Assembly (NCBI GenBank): GCA_964443525.1 | Contig: CAYUCY010000032.1 | Coordinates: 1 to 17,189 of the forward strand | DNA: 17,189 nt | Direction of reading: 5' to 3' | DNA from: CAYUCY01 sp964443525 | GTDB taxonomy: Bacteria > Pseudomonadota > Alphaproteobacteria > Caedimonadales > Caedimonadaceae | Shown: one piece after another, positions 1 through 7,435 of the stretch | Position numbering within the stretch: position 1 is the first letter of the stretch | Layout of the letters: each line of letters opens with the position of its first letter | Position numbers and translations under genes: made by a program | Notes under the pieces: generated by a model | The model's database searches: none | What the model was told of the DNA's origin: nothing | Seen by the model: the letters and a program-made list of their open reading frames with translations, nothing else

Positions 1-123
1 CCCCAACCTAGGGTTAGCAAGCTTCCTGAAGAATGTATCATTGCGTTAGTCGAGGGCCCTAAGGAAGAGAGATTTTTTGACTTCTCCATGATGGATACGA
101 TTTTTGTGTTACTTGAAGATTGA
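1..123 (+). CDS. 3' end of an unidentified protein gene (partial)
   Basis: The first reading frame is open from the window edge to a TGA at 121-123 and encodes 40 residues. The visible tail contains LPEECIIALVEG and ends in DTIFVLLED. An alternation of short hydrophobic beta-like stretches ending in a DxxFVLLED pattern is reminiscent of small C-terminal regulatory domains, but I do not recognise the family and assign no function. It is on the same strand as gltX, 122 bases upstream. It could also be a chance open frame, since only 40 codons are visible. Confidence 0.4.
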   Translation, partial: PQPRVSKLPEECIIALVEGPKEERFFDFSMMDTIFVLLED

Positions 124-245
124 ATTTGTATTTGGTAGGAGGGTTTGCGCTTAAATGATGGATATGCTAAGGATAAGGTCACGGATTTAAGAGGGCTGAG
201 GAAAAAGAAAACCCACCCCAGAAATACTTAGCAAAGGCCCTGAGG

Positions 246-1589
246 ATGACGCAAAAACTTCGCTTCGCACCCAGCCCGACGGGGCTTCTTCATATCGGAA
301 ATGCTCGAACGGCCCTCATTGCTTGGCTTTACGCACGCCATCACAAAGGAAAGTTCGTTTTGCGCTTTGACGATACGGATCGCGGGCGCTCAAAAGACAG
401 TTTTGTGGAGGCCATCTATCGCGATCTGAACTGGCTCGGTATGGATTATGATTCCGAGGCAAGACAATCCGAGCGCCTCCCCCTTTATGAAGCAGCTGCA
501 GAGAAGCTTAAGGCCTCGGGACGCCTTTATCCTTGCTTCGAGACGCCGCAAGAGCTTGACTTTAAAAGACGTCGTCAGCTCTCCCAAGGCAAGCCCCCCC
601 TCTACGACAGGGGTGCTTTGAAACTCACGGTTGAGGAAATTAAGGCTTTCGAAGCGGAAGGCCGCAAACCCCATTGGCGTTTCAAAATTGCATCCAAACC
701 AGTTGAGTGGAACGATATGGTTCACGGCCCTCTCTCTTTCCAGGGAGAAAACATCTCTGATCCCGTCCTCATTCGGGAAGACGGCTCTCCCCTCTTCACG
801 CTGTCAGGGATGGTCGACGATATCGAAATGGGCATTACCCATATTATTCGAGGCGAAGATCACATCAGCAATACAGCCGTTCAAATCCAGATCACGGAAG
901 CTCTCGGCACCGACCCGGGGGATTTTTCCTTTGCTCACCTTCCCCTTTTGATGGGAGAACACGGAGAAGGTCTCTCAAAGCGCTTCGGCAGCCTTAGCCT
1001 CGAAGCCCTGCGAGAACAAAAAATCGAGCCTCTTGCCCTTGCGACGTATCTAACGAAACTGGGTACATCTGAAGATATTACTCCCGTTTCGTCTTTGGAA
1101 ACTCTGGTTCGGGATTTCGACATGACGAAATTCTCTAAGTCTTCGCCGAAGTTTTCCATGGAAGGACTCGAACGTTTGAATACAAAACTTCTCCATAGCC
1201 TAACCTATCATGAAATCCGTCCCCGCTTGATCGAACTCGGCCTTTATGAAGTGACGGAGCATTTCTGGGAAGCCGTCCACGGGAATCTGACAACCCTCGA
1301 AGACATCCGCCATTTTTGGCAGATCTGTGAAGGTGACGTCACGCCTGTCATCGAGGATCCGGCTTATATTCGCGAAGCGCTTTCGCTTTTGCCTTCAGCT
1401 CCTTGGGACGAGACGACGTGGAGCACCTGGACGCAGTCCCTTAAGGAAAAAACGGGGCGCAAAGGGAAGGATCTTTTTATGCCTCTCCGCCTTGCGCTTA
1501 CGGGGGAGTCTCACGGGCCCGAGATGAAAGTTCTCTTGCCTCTCATCGGCCCTGCAAAAGCAACGACAAGACTACAAGGAGAAAAGTAA
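246..1589 (+). CDS. gltX: Glutamate--tRNA ligase (GluRS)
   Basis: Charges tRNA with glutamate in the cytoplasm (class I synthetase). The protein has 447 residues, normal for alphaproteobacterial GluRS. The N-terminus RFAPSPTGLLHIGNAR carries the HIGH-type motif at residues 16-19. A Rossmann core follows, and the KMSKS equivalent is GLSKRFGSLSL at about residues 242-252. The four-cysteine zinc site of the E. coli enzyme is absent; only C97 is seen in that region. The GLSKR form is common in alphaproteobacteria, which often carry two GluRS copies, one charging tRNA-Gln for later amidation. Which type this is cannot be decided here. The ATG at 246 gives the canonical N-terminus; AAAGG lies a few bases upstream and another AGG directly abuts the ATG. 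The stop codon overlaps the ugpB start (TAATG), so it leads a cluster with ugpB, cysS and trmJ. Confidence 0.97.
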   Translation: MTQKLRFAPSPTGLLHIGNARTALIAWLYARHHKGKFVLRFDDTDRGRSKDSFVEAIYRDLNWLGMDYDSEARQSERLPLYEAAAEKLKASGRLYPCFETPQELDFKRRRQLSQGKPPLYDRGALKLTVEEIKAFEAEGRKPHWRFKIASKPVEWNDMVHGPLSFQGENISDPVLIREDGSPLFTLSGMVDDIEMGITHIIRGEDHISNTAVQIQITEALGTDPGDFSFAHLPLLMGEHGEGLSKRFGSLSLEALREQKIEPLALATYLTKLGTSEDITPVSSLETLVRDFDMTKFSKSSPKFSMEGLERLNTKLLHSLTYHEIRPRLIELGLYEVTEHFWEAVHGNLTTLEDIRHFWQICEGDVTPVIEDPAYIREALSLLPSAPWDETTWSTWTQSLKEKTGRKGKDLFMPLRLALTGESHGPEMKVLLPLIGPAKATTRLQGEK

Positions 1590-2878
1590 TGTTTCGAGTC
1601 TTTACCTTTTTTATCGCCTTTTTTTTCTCTCTCATAAACAGTGCATTGAGCACCACACAAATCAATGTAAACCACAGCCTTGAAGGCTTTTTAAAGGATA
1701 AATTTGAAGAGCTTGTTCGAGATTTTGAAGAAGTAAACCCAGACATAAAGATCAAGGCACATTTTGCCGGAAATTATACGACATCCTTTGAGGACTTTAT
1801 GGCAGGGCGCACCAATCCACATCTTCTCATGGTCTCCGAATATAACACGAAAACCATGGGTGAAAGTGGCCGCTTCATCCCCATCTATAAGCTTCTAGAT
1901 GTTCAAAGTTCTGATTTCATTCCCGTTATTCAAGGCTTTTATTCCTTTAAAGAAGGGGATGGCTGGAAACTTTATTCCTTGCCTTTTAACAGTTCTGTTG
2001 CTGCCCTTTACCTGAATAAGGTGGCTTTTAAGGAAGTGGGCCTCGACCCCGAGCTATCTCTTGCTACTTGGGAGGAGATAGAAAAAGCTCTCGAAGTCCT
2101 TCACAAAAAAGGTTATTCCATGACATTCGCGTGGGCGCCTGCTTATATTTTTGAACATTTTGCCGTCACCCACAACATTCCCCTGACAACCAAAAACAAT
2201 GGATACGATTCCGGAAAGGTGAAGTTTCTTCTAAACGGTCCTGAGTTCGTTGCCCAACTGACCCGTCTTGTTGATTGGTACAAAAAGGGCTATATCACTC
2301 TTTCAAGCCGGAATGTCGGTACGATTGAAAAGACCTTTACGGAAGGCAAAGCAGCTATTCTCCTTCAAGGCGCAAACAGGTTCGGTCTTTTAAAACGATC
2401 TGTCGGGGATCGTTTTGAAATCGGCGTACGTGCCTACCCTTACCGTGCTGAATTAGTCCAGGAGCCCTATGCTCTTAATATTGGTGGGGCTTCTTTTTGG
2501 GTAGTAAAAGGACATGAATCGGAACAAGAAGCTGTCGTTAAGTTCCTTCAGTTCCTTTCTAACGTTGAAAACCAGATGAAGTGGCATCAATGGACGGGCT
2601 ATCTGCCTGCAACCAAAGCCGCCTTTGAGGCAACGAAGGCTACCGATTTTTATGAAACAAACCCGGCTCATTTAATTGCTGTCAAACAGGTTCTCGAGCG
2701 CAAACAATCGAACTATCCGAACGGCCTTCGTATTTCAGGCTACGGACCCATTCGGGAGAAACTTTGGGATGCGATCGAAAAAGCTCTCAAAGAAGAAATG
2801 ACACCTCAAGAAGCGCTTGATTGGTTTGTGGCCGAGGCCGACAAGATGGTTCATAAAAATATAGTCATGAAACGGTGA
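1589..2878 (+). CDS. ugpB: sn-glycerol-3-phosphate-type ABC transporter substrate-binding protein (UgpB-like)
   Basis: Predicted periplasmic binding protein of 429 residues, family 1 of extracellular solute-binding proteins. Residues 1 to about 21 form a signal peptide (MFRVFTFFIAFFFSLINS). The mature part follows E. coli UgpB closely: HSLEGFLKDKFEELVRDF, then PFNSSVAALYLNK, a KNNGYDSG segment, IGGASFWVV and WHQWTGYLPATKAAFE. In the known family UgpB binds glycerol-3-phosphate or its diesters and delivers them to UgpAE with the UgpC ATPase. None of those partners lies in this window, so this copy is an orphan here. AAGGAG at 1576-1581 sits seven bases before the ATG, and the start overlaps the gltX stop by one base. 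The gene ends one base before cysS, so it is translationally embedded between two tRNA synthetase genes. Ligand specificity is inferred from family resemblance. Confidence 0.9.
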   Translation: MFRVFTFFIAFFFSLINSALSTTQINVNHSLEGFLKDKFEELVRDFEEVNPDIKIKAHFAGNYTTSFEDFMAGRTNPHLLMVSEYNTKTMGESGRFIPIYKLLDVQSSDFIPVIQGFYSFKEGDGWKLYSLPFNSSVAALYLNKVAFKEVGLDPELSLATWEEIEKALEVLHKKGYSMTFAWAPAYIFEHFAVTHNIPLTTKNNGYDSGKVKFLLNGPEFVAQLTRLVDWYKKGYITLSSRNVGTIEKTFTEGKAAILLQGANRFGLLKRSVGDRFEIGVRAYPYRAELVQEPYALNIGGASFWVVKGHESEQEAVVKFLQFLSNVENQMKWHQWTGYLPATKAAFEATKATDFYETNPAHLIAVKQVLERKQSNYPNGLRISGYGPIREKLWDAIEKALKEEMTPQEALDWFVAEADKMVHKNIVMKR

Positions 2879-2879
2879 G

Positions 2880-4247
2880 ATGGCTTTGAGACTCTATAAC
2901 ACGCTCACAAAACGGATTGAAGACTTCAGGCCTTTGAAAGCAGGCCATGTGGGTCTTTATGTTTGCGGGCCCACGGTTTATGACAGAGCCCATCTCGGGA
3001 ATGCCCGCCCTTATGTTATTATGGATGTTTTCACGCGCCTCTTGAGGCTTTCGCATATGGTCACCTATGTCCGAAATATCACGGATATAGACGACAAAAT
3101 CATCAAAGTGTCTCAGACCTCTCACCGCTCGATCGATGACATTACGATAGAGACGACCCGCTATTTTCATGAGGATATGGAAGCCTTGGGTAATATCCCG
3201 CCGACTCTTGAGCCTCGCGCCACAGCCCATGTCCCTGAGATGATCGAGATGATCGAGACTCTGTTCTCTAAGGGACACGCTTATGAAGCGGAAGGGCATG
3301 TCCTCTTTGACATCTCAAGCTTTAAGGATTACGGAAAGCTGTCCAATAAGAAAATGGACGAAATGATTGCTGGTGCTCGGGTAGAAGTCGCTCCTTACAA
3401 AAAGAATCCTGCGGATTTCGTGCTTTGGAAACCGTCAACGCCCGATCAACCGGGATGGGAAAGTCCCTGGGGGCGGGGTCGGCCTGGTTGGCACATCGAG
3501 TGTTCTGCCATGAGCCTCAAACATTTGGGAGAAACCTTCGATATTCACGCCGGCGGACAAGACCTAATTTTCCCCCATCATGAAAATGAAATCGCACAAA
3601 CGCAAGGGGCTTGCGGTCCTCACACTTTCGCCCGGCACTGGCTTCATAACGGCATTTTGATGGTGAACGGTGAGAAGATGTCCAAATCTTTGGGGAATTT
3701 CTTAACCGTAGAAGAACTCCTTCGAAAAGCGGACGGAGAGACTATCCGCTTTGTGTTACTCTCTACTCATTATCGTCAGCCTTTAGATTTTACGGAAGAA
3801 GCTCTGCGCCAGGCAAAAGCAGCTTTGGACGGTCTTTATACGGCTCTTGAGGGATGTTGCCTTCCCTCAGAAGAAGGAATGATCTGTGCCGATCTTATGA
3901 CGGCCCTTGAAGACGACCTTAACACCCCCAAGGCAATATCAAGACTCCATGAGCTCGCACGAGAAATCAATAAAGAAGAAGATCAGAAAACAAAAAGAGC
4001 GCTCCAAACCATGCTAAGAAAAAGCGCGGAACTTTTAGGTCTTCTGCAAAGAGATGCGAAGGAGTGGTTTCAAGGCACTCTTTCCGAAGGACTCACGGTA
4101 GACCGGATTGAGGCTCTCATTGAAGAAAGGGCGCAAGCAAGAAAAGAGCGGGACTTTGTGCGTGCGGATGCGCTCCGTCAAGAACTTGAGGCCCACGGCG
4201 TGATCCTTTTGGATGGTGCCGGCGGCACCACCTGGCGACGGGCATAA
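2880..4247 (+). CDS. cysS: Cysteine--tRNA ligase (CysRS)
   Basis: Charges tRNA-Cys with cysteine in the cytoplasm (class I synthetase, normally monomeric). Length is 455 residues, typical for the family. The N-terminal core has YVCGPTVYDRAHLGNAR, giving the HIGH-type motif HLGN at 38-41, and the KMSKS loop at 266-270. The zinc that selects cysteine should be held by C29, C208, H233 and E237; their spacing matches the E. coli site. A DALR-type helical region and an anticodon-binding tail (ERAQARKERDFVRADALRQEL, residues about 418-438) complete the protein. The ATG at 2880 lies one base after the ugpB stop, and a GGTGAG just upstream may serve as ribosome site. trmJ follows ten bases downstream. 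Confidence 0.97.
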   Translation: MALRLYNTLTKRIEDFRPLKAGHVGLYVCGPTVYDRAHLGNARPYVIMDVFTRLLRLSHMVTYVRNITDIDDKIIKVSQTSHRSIDDITIETTRYFHEDMEALGNIPPTLEPRATAHVPEMIEMIETLFSKGHAYEAEGHVLFDISSFKDYGKLSNKKMDEMIAGARVEVAPYKKNPADFVLWKPSTPDQPGWESPWGRGRPGWHIECSAMSLKHLGETFDIHAGGQDLIFPHHENEIAQTQGACGPHTFARHWLHNGILMVNGEKMSKSLGNFLTVEELLRKADGETIRFVLLSTHYRQPLDFTEEALRQAKAALDGLYTALEGCCLPSEEGMICADLMTALEDDLNTPKAISRLHELAREINKEEDQKTKRALQTMLRKSAELLGLLQRDAKEWFQGTLSEGLTVDRIEALIEERAQARKERDFVRADALRQELEAHGVILLDGAGGTTWRRA

Positions 4248-4257
4248 GAGAAACAGG

Positions 4258-5004
4258 ATGTTTCGACCCGTCATCATTCTGGTTCACCCTCAAATTGCAC
4301 AAAATATAGGCAAGACAGCACGAGCCATGCTTAATTTCAGCTTGACGGATTTAAGGCTGGTTGCCCCTCAAGCTGATCATTTAAGCCGCGATGCGCGAGC
4401 TCTTTCGGCCAAGGCTGACAGCGTGCTTGAAAATGCGAAAGTCTACGGGACGACGAAAGAAGCGATCGCCGACCTCCACCGTCTTTATGCGACGACAGCT
4501 CGTCACCGAGATATGGTCGCCCTTCATACCACACCCAGAGAAGCAGCCTCTCTAATGGTGCGTCAGCAAGCGGAAGGACAGAAAGTCGGTATTCTTTTCG
4601 GGCCCGAGTATGCAGGGTTGACCAACGAAGATGTGGCTCTCTGCGACGCGACCATTTCTGTTCCTCTGAATCCCTCCTTTAATTCCCTGAATCTGGCTCA
4701 GGCCGTTGTGATTCTCGCTTATGAGATTTTTCAGGCCGAAGAAAAGACACCCGCCACAACCCTTTTTCAAGGCGACAGCGCTCTTGCAATGAAAAAAGAA
4801 CTCAGCGGCTTTTTAGATCATCTGATCGAAGATCTAGACAAAGCAGGATACTTTCGGGCCGAAAACAAACGGGCCAAAATGATTCAAACGATCCACACAC
4901 TTTTTTCACGGGTTCCCTATACCTCGCAAGAGGTCAGAACACTTCGCGGCATCATCTCGGACCTCGTGACACCCAATCGTAAGGGCTCGAAGAGAAACCC
5001 TTAA
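4258..5004 (+). CDS. trmJ: TrmJ-like tRNA/rRNA 2'-O-methyltransferase (SPOUT family)
   Basis: Predicted S-adenosylmethionine-dependent RNA ribose methylase; TrmJ in E. coli methylates position 32 of several tRNAs. The SPOUT trefoil-knot signature is clear. Motif 1 lies around N16 and R22 (PQIAQNIGKTARAMLNF), motif 2 is GILFGPEYAGLTNEDVALCD at 111-130, and motif 3 is NPSFNSLNLAQAV at 138-150. A helical C-terminal extension follows, as in TrmJ. I chose the ATG at 4258, giving 248 residues, because the protein then begins MFRPVIILVHPQ as homologues do. An in-frame ATG at 4213 would overlap cysS by 35 bases. The gene is probably co-transcribed with cysS. The exact target base cannot be read from sequence. 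No terminator is evident after it. Confidence 0.9.
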   Translation: MFRPVIILVHPQIAQNIGKTARAMLNFSLTDLRLVAPQADHLSRDARALSAKADSVLENAKVYGTTKEAIADLHRLYATTARHRDMVALHTTPREAASLMVRQQAEGQKVGILFGPEYAGLTNEDVALCDATISVPLNPSFNSLNLAQAVVILAYEIFQAEEKTPATTLFQGDSALAMKKELSGFLDHLIEDLDKAGYFRAENKRAKMIQTIHTLFSRVPYTSQEVRTLRGIISDLVTPNRKGSKRNP

Positions 5005-5026
5005 AAAATTTCCTGGCTTTGAGTGG

Positions 5027-5055
5027 TTGCAGAGAGAGGCTTTTGTCAGTATAAG
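5027..5055 (+). promoter_or_regulatory. Predicted sigma70-type promoter of the symporter gene
   Basis: TTGCAG at 5027-5032 and TATAAG at 5050-5055 are separated by exactly 17 bases, close to the housekeeping consensus. Transcription would start near 5062, about 30 bases ahead of the ATG at 5094. This suggests the symporter is a transcription unit separate from the gltX-trmJ cluster. The call rests on pattern only. Confidence 0.5.
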
Positions 5056-5093
5056 TTCTTGATAGACATTTTTTGAACTCCCGAAAGAATTTT

Positions 5094-6416
5094 ATGATTG
5101 ATCTCCTGAAAGATTCTTTGACTCTTTATCTTATCATTCCGGCCATCCTTCTTTTAGGCAGTTATTTTTCCTATCGACTCGGTTTTCTTCAAATAATAAA
5201 GCTCAAGGAAGCCTTTCATCTGGTTACGACTCAAAAGAAGAGAGGCGGGATCTCTTCTTTTAATGCCGTGACAGCCGTCTTGGGGGGGAACCTCGGGACG
5301 GGGAATATTTCAGGGATTGCCGTGGCCCTTGCAACGGGAGGACCCGGTTCTCTCTTTTGGATGTGGATCATGGCCCTTCTGGCTTCCACCCTCAAATTTA
5401 TGGGAGCTTTTTTAGGGGTTGATTATCGAGAAAAGGATTCGGCCGGAGAATGGGTCGGAGGACCTATGTACTACCTGAAGAAAGGCCTCAACTTGTCTTT
5501 TCTTTCCAAGGTCTTTTGTATCTTTACCATTCTCTCGGCCTTGACCGTGGGTAACCTTATTCAGGTCCACTCCTTATCCTTGCCCGTTGAGTCTCTGGGC
5601 TTTCCGCCTCTGCTTTTCGGAGCCGGTTTAGCGATCCTCGTTGCAGGTGTTATTTTCGGGGGGTTACAACGTTTTGCGCGTGTGATCTCAGCTGTCGTCC
5701 CTCTCATGGCTCTTCTTTATATCGGCACCTGTCTTTTGATTCTTCTCTTTTTCTATGACAAGATCGGAGAAGCCTTAAGTCTTATTATGGAATCCGCCTT
5801 CGGCATCCCGTCTGTTGCGGGTGGAGTTGCCGGATTTACGATTTTTCAAGCCATGCGGTCGGGCTTTGATCGGGGTCTTTTTGCAACCGATTCGGGTCTG
5901 GGTCTTGAGTCTATCATCCACGCAGCCGTCACAGACCACCACGAAAAACTTGATAACAAGGTCGTCCAAGGTATTATTAGCATTCTCTCCCCCATCCTCG
6001 TCATGGTCGTTTGCACGATGACAGGCCTTGTATTACTGGTCACGGGGGCTTGGCAGAAATTTTCCTGCGAGAGCACCCTTTTATGTATGGAGGCTTTCCG
6101 AGCCGGTATCGGTTTCTCCTTTGCAGGACATATCGTGACGCTGACTCTTTTTTTCTTTGCTTTTACCACAATCCTGACCTGGTCTTTTTGCGCGGATAAA
6201 TCCGTCGAGTTTCTCTTCGGCAGGCGGTTTATCAAGCCTTTTCAGATTTTCTTTGTTTGTTTTATTCCTTTAGGCGTCTTGCCCTATGGCCTGGGTCTAT
6301 GGACCGTTGCGGATATTTGCATCAACCTGATGTTCGTAATAAATATGATTGGAATCATAGGTCTCTCACAAAAGGTTATCCACTTCACCCGCCTCCAAAT
6401 CGCCCATGGCTCTTAA
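5094..6416 (+). CDS. AGCS-family sodium:alanine/glycine symporter
   Basis: Inner-membrane secondary transporter that takes up small neutral amino acids with sodium (alanine or glycine carrier family). From the ATG at 5094 it has 440 residues and about ten hydrophobic spans. The family hallmarks are present: LGGNLGTGNISGIAVALATG followed by GPGSLFWMW at residues 63-91, VGGPMYYLKKG at 121-131, RGLFATDSGLG at 260-270, and TWSFCADKSVEFLFG at 362-376. The RGLF motif reads ATDSG where many relatives have SNEAG, so substrate preference may differ. A TTG at 5073 would add seven residues but has no better ribosome site. Its own promoter lies at 5027-5055, and transcription should end at the hairpin at 6547-6579. 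Substrate identity is inferred from the family. Confidence 0.93.
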   Translation: MIDLLKDSLTLYLIIPAILLLGSYFSYRLGFLQIIKLKEAFHLVTTQKKRGGISSFNAVTAVLGGNLGTGNISGIAVALATGGPGSLFWMWIMALLASTLKFMGAFLGVDYREKDSAGEWVGGPMYYLKKGLNLSFLSKVFCIFTILSALTVGNLIQVHSLSLPVESLGFPPLLFGAGLAILVAGVIFGGLQRFARVISAVVPLMALLYIGTCLLILLFFYDKIGEALSLIMESAFGIPSVAGGVAGFTIFQAMRSGFDRGLFATDSGLGLESIIHAAVTDHHEKLDNKVVQGIISILSPILVMVVCTMTGLVLLVTGAWQKFSCESTLLCMEAFRAGIGFSFAGHIVTLTLFFFAFTTILTWSFCADKSVEFLFGRRFIKPFQIFFVCFIPLGVLPYGLGLWTVADICINLMFVINMIGIIGLSQKVIHFTRLQIAHGS

Positions 6417-6546
6417 ACAAGCTTGACGCTTGGAATGTATCGTGAGTCACTAAGGGAGAAATCAATAAGATTTGGAAGCTTGTTTCCGACAAAATACCGA
6501 TTGAATTTTTGCCTTAAGAAGGAAGAAAGAGTAAACTTTTCAACAC

Positions 6547-6579
6547 AAAAAACCCGGAGGTAGCCACCTCCGGGTTTTT
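6547..6579. terminator. Bidirectional rho-independent terminator
   Basis: A perfect nine-base-pair GC-rich stem (CCCGGAGGT at 6553-6561 and ACCTCCGGG at 6566-6574) with a four-base loop is preceded by six A residues and followed by five T residues. It therefore works on both strands. It lies between the convergent symporter gene and the unknown minus-strand gene that ends at 6592. Confidence 0.92.
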
Positions 6580-6591
6580 CATAAAGATCAT

Positions 6592-7272
6592 TTATTGTTC
6601 AAGGATAAATTTTTGACGAATTGCAGTTGTTCCGCCTGTGCTCGTTTCAATTTTTTCGCCTTCGGGAGCATAAATGGCTACATGCGTCACGCCTTTTTCC
6701 AAAGATTCAGGTTCTTTTGCGAAATCATCCTTTTCGGTCGACTTTTTGCCCATAGGCGTTTCTTTGGCAACACTGAGAACCGGAGGTGTACTTCCCGTTA
6801 AATCAAATTCAACTTCGATATCAAATGTGACTCCTTTTCCCTCATCTTCCGTCTGATATTTTAGAAGACCGTTATACTTCGTGGGCGTTCCATTGGTTAG
6901 CTCGGCTTTCTGAGTTGTAATAGCGGGGCGACCTTGCTTTGTTTGGGTTCTTTGGAATTTATGAACAGCTAGGACATAATCTCTCGGCAAGAATTGAAGA
7001 GCTTGCTCCGTCATTGTCAAATCACTTTTTTTCTTTGCGAAGAGATCAAAAATACTTTTGGCAAAGCCAAGAGCTCGGGTGGGGTGCGAAAAGAAAGTAT
7101 CCAGTTTTGAAAGAGTTATTGCAGGTTTTAGCCTTTCAGCATGCTCTTCCAGTAGCTTCTGAACCTTCGAGGAATAGCCCTGAGGGCCTGATTTCACAAC
7201 GAGGCTTGTGCCAGGGCGCGTATATTGACCATCTTTTCTCCTATGGATTTTGACACATGGCAGAATTGCCAA
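6592..7272 (-). CDS. Unknown protein with ambiguous start (possible frameshift near the 5' end)
   Basis: I do not recognise this protein. The open frame gives up to 226 residues from a TTG at 7272, and the first in-frame Met is at about residue 87. It is hydrophilic, with no clear signal peptide or membrane span. The middle (residues 40-120) looks helical and Lys-rich. The C-terminal half is rich in Thr, Lys and Glu and looks beta-stranded (for example GVTFDIEVEFDLTG). The best ribosome site, AGGAG at 7238-7242 five bases before an ATG at 7232, opens a frame that is one base out of register and stops after 12 codons. Restoring one C in the run at 7214-7216 (minus strand) would join that start to the main frame as MVNIRAPGTSLVV. 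The gene is thus either slightly broken, misread, or starts at a non-ATG codon. It is convergent with the symporter gene and divergent from the hydrolase gene. Confidence 0.6.
   Translation of the reverse strand: MAILPCVKIHRRKDGQYTRPGTSLVVKSGPQGYSSKVQKLLEEHAERLKPAITLSKLDTFFSHPTRALGFAKSIFDLFAKKKSDLTMTEQALQFLPRDYVLAVHKFQRTQTKQGRPAITTQKAELTNGTPTKYNGLLKYQTEDEGKGVTFDIEVEFDLTGSTPPVLSVAKETPMGKKSTEKDDFAKEPESLEKGVTHVAIYAPEGEKIETSTGGTTAIRQKFILEQ
7238..7242 (-). promoter_or_regulatory. Ribosome-binding site of the unknown gene
   Basis: On the minus strand AGGAG is followed by five bases and an ATG at 7232, the best-looking start signal for this gene. It is not in frame with the long open frame, which decides how the gene should be interpreted. 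Confidence 0.5.
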
Positions 7273-7305
7273 TGGTATTGGCCCATATTTAAAAAATCAT
7301 GTCAA
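7268..7305 (-). promoter_or_regulatory. Predicted promoter with an overlapping dyad (possible operator)
   Basis: On the minus strand a perfect -35 box TTGACA occupies 7305-7300. A -10 box is weak; CAATAC after a 19-base spacer is one candidate. A perfect 15-base dyad, GCCAAT-GGT-ATTGGC at 7268-7282, covers the expected -10 and start region. That is where a repressor would be placed. If transcription starts here, the TTG at 7272 is too close to the start of the message to be the usual start codon. Confidence 0.35.
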
Positions 7306-7384
7306 GATCATTTGGAAAAATTCCATGTGGTCTTTTCGCGAGTACTGAAGCCTTCGAGTTCCCCCAAATTTGCTTAATAAATAG

Positions 7385-7390
7385 TATAAT
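7385..7390 (+). promoter_or_regulatory. Candidate -10 box of the hydrolase-trmL-hemF operon
   Basis: A perfect TATAAT lies about 46 bases ahead of the ATG at 7436. I see no convincing -35 box at the usual distance, so this is a tentative promoter. Confidence 0.3.
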
Positions 7391-7435
7391 CCTGCTGCCT
7401 TTGTTATAAAAAGGAAGACCAGAAAGGAAATTGTT

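Noticed and set aside
145..231. A 28-codon frame from TTG between the first fragment and gltX
   Set aside because: The start codon is too close to GGAGG, the peptide is simply basic, and nothing else supports it.
4213..4257. Upstream ATG start of trmJ
   Set aside because: It would overlap cysS by 35 bases and add residues not seen in the family; the ATG at 4258 fits the usual start.
5073..5093. TTG start of the symporter seven codons upstream
   Set aside because: No ribosome site supports it, and the ATG at 5094 gives a normal family N-terminus.
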